Notes: generated from the letters alone by a model not told the origin. Numbered from the stretch's first letter, positions 9,378 through 18,558 are shown. The stretch is DNA of 64,000 nucleotides from Glaciimonas sp. PAMC28666 (GCF_016917355.1 NZ_CP070304.1:2542001-2606000); one strand, 5' to 3'. Translations and numbers: made by a program.

Positions 9378-10049
9378 CTATTCGTCGAATAACTGCAATA
9401 TCGACCAGCCGTGGGCGTCAGCATGCGCTTTCAGGAGGGCGTTCGGATTGGTCGCAATCGGATCGGTCACCAGCAGCAGCAGTGGCAGGTCGTTGTGTGA
9501 ATCGCTGTAGAAAAAAGACCGTGGGAAGCTGGACAACGTCATATCCATTGTCGCCAGCCATGCGTGGGTATGAATCACTTTACCCGGACCGTAAGTCGGT
9601 GTATCCAACAATTTTCCAGTGATTTCCCCGTCATCCGTGGTTTCCGGATCGGACGCAATCAGAAAGTCGACGCCGAGCGCCTTCGCAATCGGCTCCGTGA
9701 CAAAACTATTGGTCGCCGTCACGATGGCGACCAGATCACCCGCATCGTGATGCTGTTGCAGCAAATCCAGTGCCTGCGGTGTGATCCGCGGAATGATCAC
9801 TTCTTTCATGAATTGTACGTGCCAGGCATCCAGTTGTTTACGCGGAAACGAGGACAACGTTCCGAACGTGAACTCCAGATATTTGACCGGATCAAGTGTG
9901 CCGGCCTGATATTGGGCAAACCATTCTGCGTTGCTTTTTTTAAATTGATCAGCATCCACCGCACCGATACGGATTAAAAATTGGCCCCACTCATAATCCG
10001 AGTCGATCGGCAGCAGAGTGTGGTCAAGGTCGAATAAGGCCAGATTCAT
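9378..10049 (-). CDS. HAD-superfamily phosphatase, SerB-like (HAD-IB)
   Basis: The 223-residue product is a haloacid-dehalogenase-type phosphohydrolase. Its nucleophile motif DLDHT (Asp7, Asp9) is at the N-terminus, motif II is TATN, and motif III/IV includes YSDSHNDLPLL. The cap is small and helical, as in phosphoserine phosphatase-like members. The start codon overlaps the stop of hda by 4 bases (ATGA), so the two are translated together. The substrate is unknown. It recurs next to hda and pcnB in related bacteria. Confidence 0.88.
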   Translation of the reverse strand: MNLALFDLDHTLLPIDSDYEWGQFLIRIGAVDADQFKKSNAEWFAQYQAGTLDPVKYLEFTFGTLSSFPRKQLDAWHVQFMKEVIIPRITPQALDLLQQHHDAGDLVAIVTATNSFVTEPIAKALGVDFLIASDPETTDDGEITGKLLDTPTYGPGKVIHTHAWLATMDMTLSSFPRSFFYSDSHNDLPLLLLVTDPIATNPNALLKAHADAHGWSILQLFDE

Positions 10050-10786
10050 AGTGATTTTTCTTCAGATTCGAGTTGTAACAGGCTGCGTAATAAAGGCAGG
10101 GTTATGGGGCGCTTGGTTTCCAGCGAATAACGGTCAAGTTCGTCCAGCTTTTCCATCAATGAGCGCATATCGCGTCGAAAATGGGTAATGAGATAGGGTA
10201 GCACGCCACTCGACAAGGTTAGCCCACGGGCTTGCGCTGCTTGTGACAAAGTTGAGATTTTTTCTTCGTCGCTCAGGCCATGCAACTGATAAATCAGGCC
10301 CCAACCAAGTCGCGTACGCAAATCCTCACGCACAGTATGGGTTAATTCGGCCGGTGGTTGCGCGCCACTGGTGATGAACCAACCGCCATGCTCACGAATT
10401 TGATTGAACAACGCAAACGCCAGAATCTGATCCTCCGCGCAGAGCTTGTCGCAATCATCAATTAAATAGCCCGTATCTTCGGCAGAAAAGTGAAACAGGC
10501 CAGCGCTATAGGACTCGTTATATTCCAGGGCATGCTGCGCGTTTAAATCGGCGGCGCTGATCAGATGCGCGTTTGTAAGGCGGGCAAAGGCTTGCAACAA
10601 ATGGCTTTTCCCCGCACCGGATTCGCCCCACAAATACACAAATCGGTCACCCGGCGCAGTCGCTGAGGTTGTCGATGGCGCTGTCAACTGACGCAAAAAT
10701 TGCAACACTTCCTGATTGTTTCCAACCACGAAAGTATCCAGAGTTTGCGCGTCGTCGGCAGTTATATCGAGTAGTAATTGCCTCAT
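10046..10786 (-). CDS. hda: DnaA regulatory inactivator Hda
   Basis: Hda works with the DNA-loaded sliding clamp to promote ATP hydrolysis on DnaA and so limits re-initiation of replication. The 246-residue product is a DnaA-like AAA+ domain with Walker A GESGAGKS and Walker B YLIDDCD, but lacks the DnaA DNA-binding domain. The N-terminal QLLLDI (3-8) resembles a clamp-binding motif. It overlaps the HAD gene by 4 bases. RegB/DnaA paralogues are excluded by length. Confidence 0.92.
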   Translation of the reverse strand: MRQLLLDITADDAQTLDTFVVGNNQEVLQFLRQLTAPSTTSATAPGDRFVYLWGESGAGKSHLLQAFARLTNAHLISAADLNAQHALEYNESYSAGLFHFSAEDTGYLIDDCDKLCAEDQILAFALFNQIREHGGWFITSGAQPPAELTHTVREDLRTRLGWGLIYQLHGLSDEEKISTLSQAAQARGLTLSSGVLPYLITHFRRDMRSLMEKLDELDRYSLETKRPITLPLLRSLLQLESEEKSL

Positions 10787-10933
10787 GCTTGATTTTTCAT
10801 ACTTATTTGCAAACTTCTATTCCCACTTATTTACCTGTTTATTGCCTAATAATTGCCTGCTCTGCAGCGTATTGGATAACGCCATTAGCGGCATTCGAAG
10901 TTATTAACGGCAGGTAGCGATTAATTCGGCATT

Positions 10934-12016
10934 TTACTGATTATAAAAAATACTATTAAGATAATGCATGCGTATGTGTTTCACGATCACCGACATAATC
11001 GCCGAAGTCGGCAGCGCCAGCAAGATGCCGACAAAGCCGAATAGCTGACCGAATGCCATCAACGCAAAAATCACCACCAGTGGGTGCAAGCCAATGCGCT
11101 CACCGACCAGTCGCGGCGTCAGAAAGAAACTTTCGAGCATTTGACCCAGACCATACACAATCGCCACTGCCGCCAGCCCGTGAAAACCGCTGAACTGTAA
11201 CATCGCCGCGATCAAAGCGAGGACTAAACCGAGGCCGAAGCCAACGTAAGGGATAAATACCAGCAGGCCAGTGATAATCCCGACCGGAAGCGCCACGTCA
11301 AATCCCGCAATCGCCAGACCAGTAGAATAGTAAATCGCCAGCACCAGCATCACCAGCAATTGACCACGGAAGTATTGCGCCAGCAACCCGTCGACTTCAC
11401 GCGACATGCTATTAGTTTTGGTCTGCCAGCGGCGCGGCACCATATTAGCCAATTTAGCCAGAAAGCGATGCCAGTCTTGCAATAGGTAAAATAACACGAT
11501 TGGGACCAGCAGTATCGTTGCGATCCAACCTAACACCGCCGTGCCACCAACTTTTGCAGACGCCAGTACGGCAGCCCAGATTTCATCGCCACTAGTCGCC
11601 AGCTGATTGGACAGCATTTCTTTGATTCCGCTACTATTTAGCCGAAAATGGATGCCGAAGTCTTCCAGATGCGGGCCGAGAAAGTTATCCAGCTTGGTCA
11701 GAAAGCTCGGGATCTGATTTTGTAACAACGGAAATTCCGTACGCAATACCGGGATGACGATCAAAATGATTGCCAAAATAGCCATCAATAATATCAACAT
11801 CACGATCAGCACCGCGATAGCGCGGGGAAGCGGATATTTCCCGATACGCCGCTTTGCCAGCCAGTCGACCCCCGGATTAAGGGCGTACGCCAGAATGGCC
11901 GAAGCTACAAAGGGCGTCAAAATTGGACCCAGAGCGATAAATAGCGCAATGAGCAACGCACCCATTACTAACCACAACATTGTTTGTTTTTGCTCGTCAG
12001 TAAAAGAAAATGGCAT
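10934..12016 (-). CDS. AI-2E family transporter (PerM/YdiK-like permease)
   Basis: The 360-residue product is an inner-membrane protein with about eight hydrophobic segments: two at 12-50, one near 65-90, and a cluster from about 150 to 350. It carries the conserved PYVGFGLG-type stretch and the C-terminal PLVVIFALMAFGQLFG segment of the AI-2E transporter family. The family name does not prove autoinducer export; substrates are mostly unknown and some members are Na+/H+ antiporters. It is divergent from purM, as often seen in betaproteobacteria. Confidence 0.88.
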   Translation of the reverse strand: MPFSFTDEQKQTMLWLVMGALLIALFIALGPILTPFVASAILAYALNPGVDWLAKRRIGKYPLPRAIAVLIVMLILLMAILAIILIVIPVLRTEFPLLQNQIPSFLTKLDNFLGPHLEDFGIHFRLNSSGIKEMLSNQLATSGDEIWAAVLASAKVGGTAVLGWIATILLVPIVLFYLLQDWHRFLAKLANMVPRRWQTKTNSMSREVDGLLAQYFRGQLLVMLVLAIYYSTGLAIAGFDVALPVGIITGLLVFIPYVGFGLGLVLALIAAMLQFSGFHGLAAVAIVYGLGQMLESFFLTPRLVGERIGLHPLVVIFALMAFGQLFGFVGILLALPTSAIMSVIVKHIRMHYLNSIFYNQ

Positions 12017-12170
12017 GTAATTGGGGGATAGTTGGATCGGTTTGATAAAATAGCGCTTTTACCGCAGTAACAAGACTAAGCGAACACATTAATAGAAGTG
12101 ATTGCTTATTGTTTTTTTGTTACGTGCGGACGGATTCATCTATTTTACCGCCTCTACTGCCAATCACATC

Positions 12171-13214
12171 ATGACTTCAACATCCAATGTTTCTCTTTCT
12201 TACCGCGACGCCGGCGTTGACATGGACGCCGGCGACGCTTTAGTCGAGGCGATCAAGCCTTTTGCCAAGCGCACAATGCGGGAAGGCGTCATGGGCGGCA
12301 TCGGCGGTTTTGGTGCGCTCTTCGAAATCAGCAAAAAATTCAAGGAACCGGTTCTGGTCTCCGGCACCGATGGCGTCGGCACCAAATTAAAACTGGCATT
12401 CATGCTCAATCGTCACGACACGGTGGGGATCGATCTGGTCGCTATGAGCGTCAACGACATTTTAGTGCAAGGTGCCGAACCATTGTTCTTTCTTGATTAC
12501 TTCGCCTGCGGAAAGCTCGATGTCGCCATCGCAACTGACGTTATCAAGGGCATCGCCCAAGGTTGCGAACAAGCCGGTTGCGCGTTAATTGGCGGCGAGA
12601 CTGCCGAAATGCCAAGCATGTACCCGGAAGGCGAGTACGATCTGGCCGGTTTCGCGGTGGGCGCGGTGGAAAAGTCGAAACTGATCGATGGCACTAAAAT
12701 CACCCCCGGCGATATCATTCTCGGGCTGGCTTCATCCGGCGCGCACTCCAACGGCTATTCATTGGTCCGCAAAATTATTTCAGTCGCACAGCCTGATCTG
12801 GACGCCGATTTCCATGGCCGTCCGTTAGCCGATGTTCTGATGGCACCCACCCGCATTTACGTCAAACCTTTGTTGGCGCTGATGGAGGCGATGGAAGTCA
12901 AAGGCATGGTGCATATCACCGGCGGTGGCCTGGTAGAAAACATTCCTCGCGTATTGCAAGACAACCTCACCGCTGAGCTCCACCGCGACGGCTGGACCAT
13001 GCCACCGCTGTTCACATGGTTGCAAGAGCACGGCGGCGTCGCCGATGACGAAATGCACCGCGTATTCAACTGCGGTATCGGTATGGCCGTCATCGTCGCA
13101 AAAGAAAACGCAGACGCCGCATTCGCGCAATTGCAGGCAGCTGGCGAGACCGTCTTCAAAATCGGCACCATCCGCACCCGCGTCGAAGGCGAAGCGCAGA
13201 CTATCGTTTTGTAA
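12171..13214 (+). CDS. purM: phosphoribosylformylglycinamidine cyclo-ligase
   Basis: PurM (AIR synthetase) closes the imidazole ring in the fifth step of purine synthesis using ATP. The 347-residue product has the family landmarks [43 protein letters not shown] and HITGGGL. An upstream in-frame TTG at 12102 would add 23 hydrophobic residues, so ATG at 12171 is preferred on family length. No strong Shine-Dalgarno is visible. It diverges from the AI-2E permease gene. Confidence 0.97.
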   Translation: MTSTSNVSLSYRDAGVDMDAGDALVEAIKPFAKRTMREGVMGGIGGFGALFEISKKFKEPVLVSGTDGVGTKLKLAFMLNRHDTVGIDLVAMSVNDILVQGAEPLFFLDYFACGKLDVAIATDVIKGIAQGCEQAGCALIGGETAEMPSMYPEGEYDLAGFAVGAVEKSKLIDGTKITPGDIILGLASSGAHSNGYSLVRKIISVAQPDLDADFHGRPLADVLMAPTRIYVKPLLALMEAMEVKGMVHITGGGLVENIPRVLQDNLTAELHRDGWTMPPLFTWLQEHGGVADDEMHRVFNCGIGMAVIVAKENADAAFAQLQAAGETVFKIGTIRTRVEGEAQTIVL

Positions 13215-13246
13215 AACGCGTTGTAAAACATGTAGACAATCGCAGT

Positions 13247-13281
13247 AAAAAGGCTATGAGCTCACGCTCGTAGCCTTTTTT
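13247..13281 (+). terminator. intrinsic terminator after purM
   Basis: AAAAAGGCTA (13247-13256) pairs with TAGCCTTTTT (13271-13280), and the stem continues inward through GAG/CTC. The T tract follows directly. Confidence 0.9.
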
Positions 13282-13400
13282 ATTGCTCACAATTTACAGA
13301 AGTTGCGTTGGCGCCCTATACTCTGCTCGTCTCTGAGAAAAAAGGGAACTGGTTTGATCGCCTGACTTAATGGCCGATAGTATTATTGATCTGGGAGATG

Positions 13401-13447
13401 CGTCGCCTGAGGGGCTGCCTGACGCAGTGTCAGACCTTCGGGCGACG
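13401..13447. other. long imperfect hairpin between purM and the Anbu gene
   Basis: Three nested arms pair in order: CGTCGCC (13401-13407) with GGCGACG (13441-13447), AGG (13410-13412) with CCT (13435-13437), and CTGAC (13419-13423) with GTCAG (13429-13433). There is no T tract on either side. It sits just after the stop of the leftward Anbu gene. Confidence 0.5.
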
Positions 13448-13459
13448 TGAATGACAAGC

Positions 13460-14329
13460 CTACTTTTGACGGGTTTCTTCGTTCTGGGCAAGCGTTTGTA
13501 GTGGTGCCAAGGCGTTGTCCCAGTTGACTTCTTTTGACAAGGTTACCAGGGGTTGGCGTTGATCTAATTTTATTGCAGGAGAGTCCGAGGGACTTGATAC
13601 GGTGTGCCAGACCGGGTCTTCGATTTCGTCAAAGACTTCTCTCAAACGGCTTGACCATCCGCTGGAGATGGATTTGAAATAGGCATTTTTCGAATCGATA
13701 GTGACGAAGCGCGTGAGCGCTAACTGCTCACTTTCATACACCAGAAGGTCGAGCGGCAAGCCGACCGACAAATTGGAGCGTAGCGTCGAATCCATCGATA
13801 TCAGCGCGCATTTCGCCGCTTGATCGAGGGTGATTTCGGAACCGGCCAATACGCGATCGATGATCGGTTTGCCGTATTTGGATTCGCCGATTTGGAAATA
13901 CGGATTTTCATCATGCGCTTCGATGAAATTACCGGCGGAATAAATTTGAAACAAACGGCATCGTTCGCCTTTGATCTGGCCACCAAAAATGACGCCGACA
14001 TTAAAGTCGATGCCGAAATTTTGGAGAGCGCTGGCGTCGCGTTCATAGACTAAGCGAATGGCGTTTCCGACAATTTGCGCAGCCTCATACATCGTTGCTG
14101 CGTTCCATATACTTTTGCCTTCGGCATTGGTATGTTCTGAAATAATCTGTTTGATCGATTGCGAGATGGAGAGATTACCGGCGGTCATCATCACCAGCAT
14201 ACGATCGCCGGGATTTTCGAAAACGCTCATCTTGCGGAAAGTGCTAACGTGATCAACGCCAGCATTGGTGCGGGAGTCGGACAAGAAAACCAGTCCGGTC
14301 TTTAGGCGCATAGCAACACAATAAGTCAT
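13460..14329 (-). CDS. Anbu (proteasome-like Ntn peptidase)
   Basis: The 289-residue product is the bacterial proteasome-related peptidase Anbu (COG3484). After removal of Met the chain starts with Thr, the expected nucleophile, and the expected active-site partners Asp17 and Lys32 (mature numbering) are in LSDSR and FRKM. In-frame codons extend to 14383, but only the ATG at 14327-14329 places Thr at position 2. It is the last gene of a leftward cluster with transglutaminase, alpha-E and permuted ATP-grasp genes, the known Anbu association. Physiological substrates of the system are not established. Confidence 0.93.
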   Translation of the reverse strand: MTYCVAMRLKTGLVFLSDSRTNAGVDHVSTFRKMSVFENPGDRMLVMMTAGNLSISQSIKQIISEHTNAEGKSIWNAATMYEAAQIVGNAIRLVYERDASALQNFGIDFNVGVIFGGQIKGERCRLFQIYSAGNFIEAHDENPYFQIGESKYGKPIIDRVLAGSEITLDQAAKCALISMDSTLRSNLSVGLPLDLLVYESEQLALTRFVTIDSKNAYFKSISSGWSSRLREVFDEIEDPVWHTVSSPSDSPAIKLDQRQPLVTLSKEVNWDNALAPLQTLAQNEETRQK

Positions 14330-14500
14330 GATGTAAAGCTCAAAATGCAAAAAGTGGATATTACACCATGGCACTTTAAACATAGTTATCTAACTATTAA
14401 CTGATGCCGTCGACTCGGCACTTGTGCGACATTCATGCAACATAGTTGCAAGTGAGATATTTCACCCGCGAACTATTAGTTCCGTTTTCTCTGCTAATGC

Positions 14501-14556
14501 GGCGATTTTGCGAACTATTTGTGGGCTATTTGCGGGCTATTTTGCGGCTATTTTGC
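14501..14556. repeat. tandem 11/12-bp repeat upstream of the Anbu gene
   Basis: Five imperfect copies follow each other: GGCGATTTTGC, GAACTATTTGT, GGGCTATTTGC, GGGCTATTTTGC and GGCTATTTTGC. The array lies in the 249-base gap between the transglutaminase stop and the Anbu start, so it would be transcribed if the four genes share a message. Confidence 0.8.
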
Positions 14557-14578
14557 GCGGTTTCGGCTGTCACTACCG

Positions 14579-15394
14579 CTACGAGCCGGTGATAGTAGCG
14601 GCTACCTGGACGCTGACACTTAAGGTTTCTTCGCCGCCGCCGCGACGGACGCCCCGAACTGGTGCGGCCGAATCATAATCACGGCCGATAGCAAGGCGGC
14701 AATAGGCTTCACTTGCAAAGCACGCATGCGTGACGTCGATACTAATCCAGCCCGAAAAATCAGGTTCTGCCACCCAGACATCGACCCAGGCGTGACTTTC
14801 GGCGTGGTCGCTGTTACCGGGATCGATGTAACCGGAGACGTAACAGGCAGGAATGCCGACCACGTGACAGCAGGCAAGGAATAGATGGGCATGATCCTGG
14901 CAAACACCCTGACCCAATCGTAGCGCATCGTCGGCGCTGCTGGTCACCAGAGTCGAACCGCTTTGATAGGCCACGGCGCTGCAAATAGCTTGCGCCAGCC
15001 TTACCAGGTCGTCGCTATTGGCCCCACGCGATACATGGCGATGCGCAAATTCGATGATCGTGGGCGATGCCTGCGTCAATGGCGTTGCCACCGTAAATAC
15101 CAGCGGAGAGTCGGCACCGCTTTGTGGCAAACGTCCTAAAAACAAAGGCGTGACGGCAATGCTGCCTTCAGCGATGATGCGCACTTCGTTATGCCGACCG
15201 GTGATGGTCAGCATATGGCTTAGATTACCAAACGCATCATGGAACGGATGGCGCACCCCCGAGCTGGTAATGTTCCAGTCAAGGGTACGCTGATGCTCTT
15301 CCGGACGAGGCGTTAACCGCAACTGTTGAATTGTGTAGGTCAATTCCTCGGTGTAGCGATAAATCGTCTCGTGCTTGATGGTCAGCATCATCAT
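14579..15394 (-). CDS. transglutaminase-like cysteine protein of the Anbu cluster
   Basis: The 271-residue product has the bacterial transglutaminase N-terminal domain (ETIYRYTEELTYTIQQLRL) and a papain-like transglutaminase core. The catalytic Cys is in GQGVCQDHAH, the His in SHAWVDVWV, and the Asp in WISIDVTHA. Members act as peptidases, amidases or crosslinkers, and which applies here is unknown. The start is one of three ATGs in a row (15394, 15391, 15388). It follows the alpha-E gene by 16 bases and so belongs to the same message. Confidence 0.9.
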   Translation of the reverse strand: MMMLTIKHETIYRYTEELTYTIQQLRLTPRPEEHQRTLDWNITSSGVRHPFHDAFGNLSHMLTITGRHNEVRIIAEGSIAVTPLFLGRLPQSGADSPLVFTVATPLTQASPTIIEFAHRHVSRGANSDDLVRLAQAICSAVAYQSGSTLVTSSADDALRLGQGVCQDHAHLFLACCHVVGIPACYVSGYIDPGNSDHAESHAWVDVWVAEPDFSGWISIDVTHACFASEAYCRLAIGRDYDSAAPVRGVRRGGGEETLSVSVQVAATITGS

Positions 15395-15410
15395 GGGAAA
15401 TGGCGGCCGA

Positions 15411-16472
15411 TCAGGCCGCTAGTGGAACCAGAAAGTCGCGGCTGATTCGGTTGCCCAATTCGAAGATGCGTTCAAAAAATACCGTCAGATAGTCGTGCAG
15501 TCCGGCTTCAAGAATCTCATCGATGCTACCGAACTGAAGTTCTGCGTGCAACTTGCCTGCAAAGCGTTCTGTATCGGCGGAGACATTGTTGCTAACGTTT
15601 TTTAGATTATTGAGGACTTCTTCCATACAGGCTGCCAATGAACGTGGCATGTCGGCGCGCAAAATCAGCAGATCGGCGACGCGTGCCGGTGTGATGACAT
15701 CACGATACACTTTCCGATAAATTTCGAATGCCGAAACGGAGCGTAAAATCGCGGCCCAGTAATAGAAGTCGATTTGCGGCTCGGCCTTGGCGTCAAGGCT
15801 TTGGGTTTGTTCCTGATCTTCCGATTCCGATTCCGATTCCGATTCAGATTCAGATGCAGATTCAGATTCAGATTGGGACTGAGATTGGGATTGGGACTGT
15901 TTTTTCTGTTTCTCATTGGCGCTATGAAACTTGACGTCAATAATGCGGGCGGTGTTATCGGCACGTTCCAAAAATGTACCGAGGCGAATAAAGTGAAACG
16001 CTTCGTCCTTCAACATCGTGCCAATCGTGACACCACGCGACAGATGTGAGCGATGCTTCACCCATTCGAAGAACTCAGCAGGATTTTGGTCCAATGCGTC
16101 GGTCTTCAGGTAGCCCTGCATTTTCAGCCAGGTGGCGTTTTGAATTTCCCAGGCTTCCGTGGTTAACGCTCCGCGCACTGCGCGGGCATTTTCACGCGCT
16201 TGCGTCAGGCAGGCGGAGATCGAAGATGAATTGGCGGGATCACGCACCATAAAATCGATGACGTTTTGCGGCGTCAGGGTTTTATGACGCTTGTCGTAGG
16301 CTTCCTGTAGTTCGGAAATGCCGAGGAGTGCGCGCCAGCCTTGTTCAACGTCTTCTTCTGCTTGTGGCAACATGCCGGTTTGGAGGTGAACGTCTAACAT
16401 ACGTGCGATATTTTCAGCTCGTTCAGTGTAACGGGCCATCCAGAATAGGTGATCTGCGGTGCGGCTTAACAT
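15411..16472 (-). CDS. alpha-E domain protein with Ser-Glu/Ser-Gln repeat insert
   Basis: The 353-residue product is an all-helical alpha-E protein (COG2307), beginning MLSRTADHLFWMARYTERAENIARMLD as far as the helix pattern shows. The usual partner is the permuted ATP-grasp protein encoded just upstream. Its ATG at 16470-16472 lies one base after that gene's stop. Around residues 192-218 a run of alternating Ser with Gln or Glu interrupts the helical domain, followed by DQEQTQ. Such an insert is unusual and is encoded by a hexanucleotide repeat. The biochemical role of the family is not known. Confidence 0.9.
   Translation of the reverse strand: MLSRTADHLFWMARYTERAENIARMLDVHLQTGMLPQAEEDVEQGWRALLGISELQEAYDKRHKTLTPQNVIDFMVRDPANSSSISACLTQARENARAVRGALTTEAWEIQNATWLKMQGYLKTDALDQNPAEFFEWVKHRSHLSRGVTIGTMLKDEAFHFIRLGTFLERADNTARIIDVKFHSANEKQKKQSQSQSQSQSESESASESESESESESEDQEQTQSLDAKAEPQIDFYYWAAILRSVSAFEIYRKVYRDVITPARVADLLILRADMPRSLAACMEEVLNNLKNVSNNVSADTERFAGKLHAELQFGSIDEILEAGLHDYLTVFFERIFELGNRISRDFLVPLAA
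15820..15899 (-). repeat. in-frame hexanucleotide repeat inside the alpha-E gene
   Basis: On the coding strand 13 consecutive Ser codons alternate with Gln, Glu or one Ala codon. Units are TCCCAA/TCTCAG at the 5' end, TCTGAA in the middle and TCGGAA at the 3' end. Gain or loss of a unit changes two residues and keeps the frame. Confidence 0.92.
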
Positions 16473-16473
16473 G

Positions 16474-17889
16474 TTATTTCTCCAGTATCCAAGTGTCTTT
16501 GGTGCCGCCACCCTGAGACGAGTTGACTACGAGCGATCCTTCTTTGAGGGCCACGCGGGTGAGGCCGCCGCGCACCATAGAGACGGTTTTGCCCGATAGT
16601 ACAAACGGCCGCAGGTCAATATGGCGTGGGGCAATACCGGCTTCAACATAAGTAGGGCAGGCTGAAAGCGCCAGTGTCGGCTGGGCGATGTAGCCTTCCG
16701 GATTGGCGATCACGCGTGCGCGAAAGTCTTCGATTTCTTGCTTCGTTGATGCTGGGCCAACCAACATACCGTAGCCCCCAGCGCCGTGCACTTCTTTGAC
16801 AACCAAGTCTTTCAGATTCGCCAGCGTATAGGCCAGATCGTCCTTTTTACGGCATTGGAAGGTCGGTACATTGTTCAGAATCGGTTTTTCCGCCATGTAG
16901 AACTTGATCATGTCGGGTACGTATGGATAGATGGATTTATCGTCAGCGACACCGGTGCCGATAGCGTTCGCCAGCGTCACGCCACCGGCGCGGTAGACCG
17001 ATAACAAGCCCGGTACGCCGAGGGTGGAATCAGGACGGAATGCCAACGGATCCAGATAGTCATCATCGATCCGACGATAAATAACATCAACCCGTTTCGG
17101 GCCGCGCGTCGTGCGCATGTAGACCGCGTTATCGTTGACGAACAAGTCTTTACCTTCGACCAGTTCCACGCCCATTTGCTGGGCTAAAAATGCATGTTCA
17201 AAATACGCCGAGTTGTACATTCCCGGCGTCATGATGACAACGGTCGGATCGGTTACTCCTACCGGCGCAACTGAGCGTAAATTGTCCAAAAGCATGTCCG
17301 GGTAATGATCGACCGGTGCAATTTTATGCCGCGTGAATAACTCGGGAAATAAGCGCATCATCATCTTGCGATCTTCGAGCATGTATGACACACCGGAAGG
17401 AACCCGCAGATTGTCTTCCAATACGTAAAACTCGCCTTGACCGGCGCGTACGATATCAACGCCGGCAATGTGCGCATAAATATCCGAGGCGACCGAAATA
17501 CCCTGCATCTCAGGACGATATTGGGCGTTACGGAAGATTTGTTCGGCCGGAATGACCCCAGCTTTGATGATGTTCTGATCGTGATAAATATCGTGGATGA
17601 ACATGTTCAGCGCTTTGACACGCTGAATCAGTCCTGCCTCCAGTATCGACCATTCAGCGGCGTGAATAATGCGCGGAATAATATCGAACGGAATCAGTCG
17701 TTCGGTGCCAGCGTCGTTGCCGTAAACCGCGAAGGTAATACCTACACGGCGGAAAATTACATCCGCTTCAACGCGTTTTCTGGCGATCGTTTCGGCAGAT
17801 TGCTGCCCAAGCCATTGTGAAAACTCACCATAATGGGGACGGGCCACATCGGAACCATCGGTGTACATTTCATCGAAAAAATTTGCCAT
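16474..17889 (-). CDS. circularly permuted ATP-grasp protein of the Anbu cluster
   Basis: The 471-residue product matches the circularly permuted ATP-grasp family (COG2308), predicted from comparative genomics to be a peptide ligase. Recognisable parts are an N-terminal region with RIIHAAEWSILEAGL and HDIYHD, then VLEDNLRVPSGVSYMLEDR, VDVIYRRIDDDYLDP, and a C-terminal GAGGYGMLVGP loop. It ends in NSSQGGGTKDTWILE, typical of full-length members. ATG at 17887-17889 follows AAGG. It is the first gene of the four-gene leftward cluster. Confidence 0.92.
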   Translation of the reverse strand: MANFFDEMYTDGSDVARPHYGEFSQWLGQQSAETIARKRVEADVIFRRVGITFAVYGNDAGTERLIPFDIIPRIIHAAEWSILEAGLIQRVKALNMFIHDIYHDQNIIKAGVIPAEQIFRNAQYRPEMQGISVASDIYAHIAGVDIVRAGQGEFYVLEDNLRVPSGVSYMLEDRKMMMRLFPELFTRHKIAPVDHYPDMLLDNLRSVAPVGVTDPTVVIMTPGMYNSAYFEHAFLAQQMGVELVEGKDLFVNDNAVYMRTTRGPKRVDVIYRRIDDDYLDPLAFRPDSTLGVPGLLSVYRAGGVTLANAIGTGVADDKSIYPYVPDMIKFYMAEKPILNNVPTFQCRKKDDLAYTLANLKDLVVKEVHGAGGYGMLVGPASTKQEIEDFRARVIANPEGYIAQPTLALSACPTYVEAGIAPRHIDLRPFVLSGKTVSMVRGGLTRVALKEGSLVVNSSQGGGTKDTWILEK

Positions 17890-17954
17890 AACCTTACTTC
17901 GCCGTTGTTTGGTACGTAAATATCAAAAGTCTCCCTACAAGCAAGGTCAACGCT

Positions 17955-17985
17955 ATTGTATTTAGTCTCGCATTAATTTTATCAA
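17955..17985 (-). promoter_or_regulatory. possible sigma-70 promoter of the Anbu cluster
   Basis: On the minus strand TTGATA (17980-17985) is followed by TACAAT (17955-17960). Each matches five of six consensus bases, but the 19-nt spacer is longer than ideal. The placement, about 65 bases before the ATP-grasp start codon, is plausible. Confidence 0.35.
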
Positions 17986-18078
17986 AATAGCATTGTTTGT
18001 GCTGAGTGGCAACTGCCTTAACCACTTTGGTGCAGATACAGATGGTCGTGGCAGTTGCGTTAGTTGTGATGCTATTTT

Positions 18079-18558
18079 TTACTCCGTGTTGATGGGTGAG
18101 CTTGCTGTCAATTCGGAGAACCACGGTGTTGGTTTGGGGACCGCGCAAGGAGCGGGTGCATCGATTGAAGTGAAATCTGCAGGGCCGACCACTTCAAGAT
18201 ATTCCATATCTGGTGAGTAGTCGAATAAGAAATGCACTATTCCGGGGCGTTGATGCACGCAATCACCAGCGCTGACCAAAGTTAACTGGTCCTCATACAT
18301 AAAGCGCGCCCAACCCTTGAGCATATACACCATATGAAATTTGGCTTCATGCCGATGCCAGCCGGTGCCTTCCTCTGGTGCCATGTTGGCCTTTACCAGT
18401 TGGGCGATAACCTGACCACCTGTAGCGGCACTGATCCCAAGATCGCGGTATAAGAAAAAATCTCTTAGTCCACCAGGTTCAAATACGGTATCCCCTTCGC
18501 GTATGTGAGAAAACGCGGTTTTTGGGACGACTTGGTCGTTGGTGTGTTGCGCATCCAT
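18079..18558 (-). CDS. cupin-domain protein
   Basis: The 159-residue product is a single-domain cupin. Motif 1 is in GTGWHRHEAKFHMVYMLKGWARF, with two His and a Glu as likely metal ligands. Motif 2 is PGIVHFLFDYSPDMEYLEV. It may bind a metal and a small acid, but no substrate can be named. The ATG at 18556-18558 has AGGAC six bases upstream. It lies in the same direction as the Anbu cluster, with a 189-base gap, so it is probably a separate unit. Confidence 0.82.
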   Translation of the reverse strand: MDAQHTNDQVVPKTAFSHIREGDTVFEPGGLRDFFLYRDLGISAATGGQVIAQLVKANMAPEEGTGWHRHEAKFHMVYMLKGWARFMYEDQLTLVSAGDCVHQRPGIVHFLFDYSPDMEYLEVVGPADFTSIDAPAPCAVPKPTPWFSELTASSPINTE

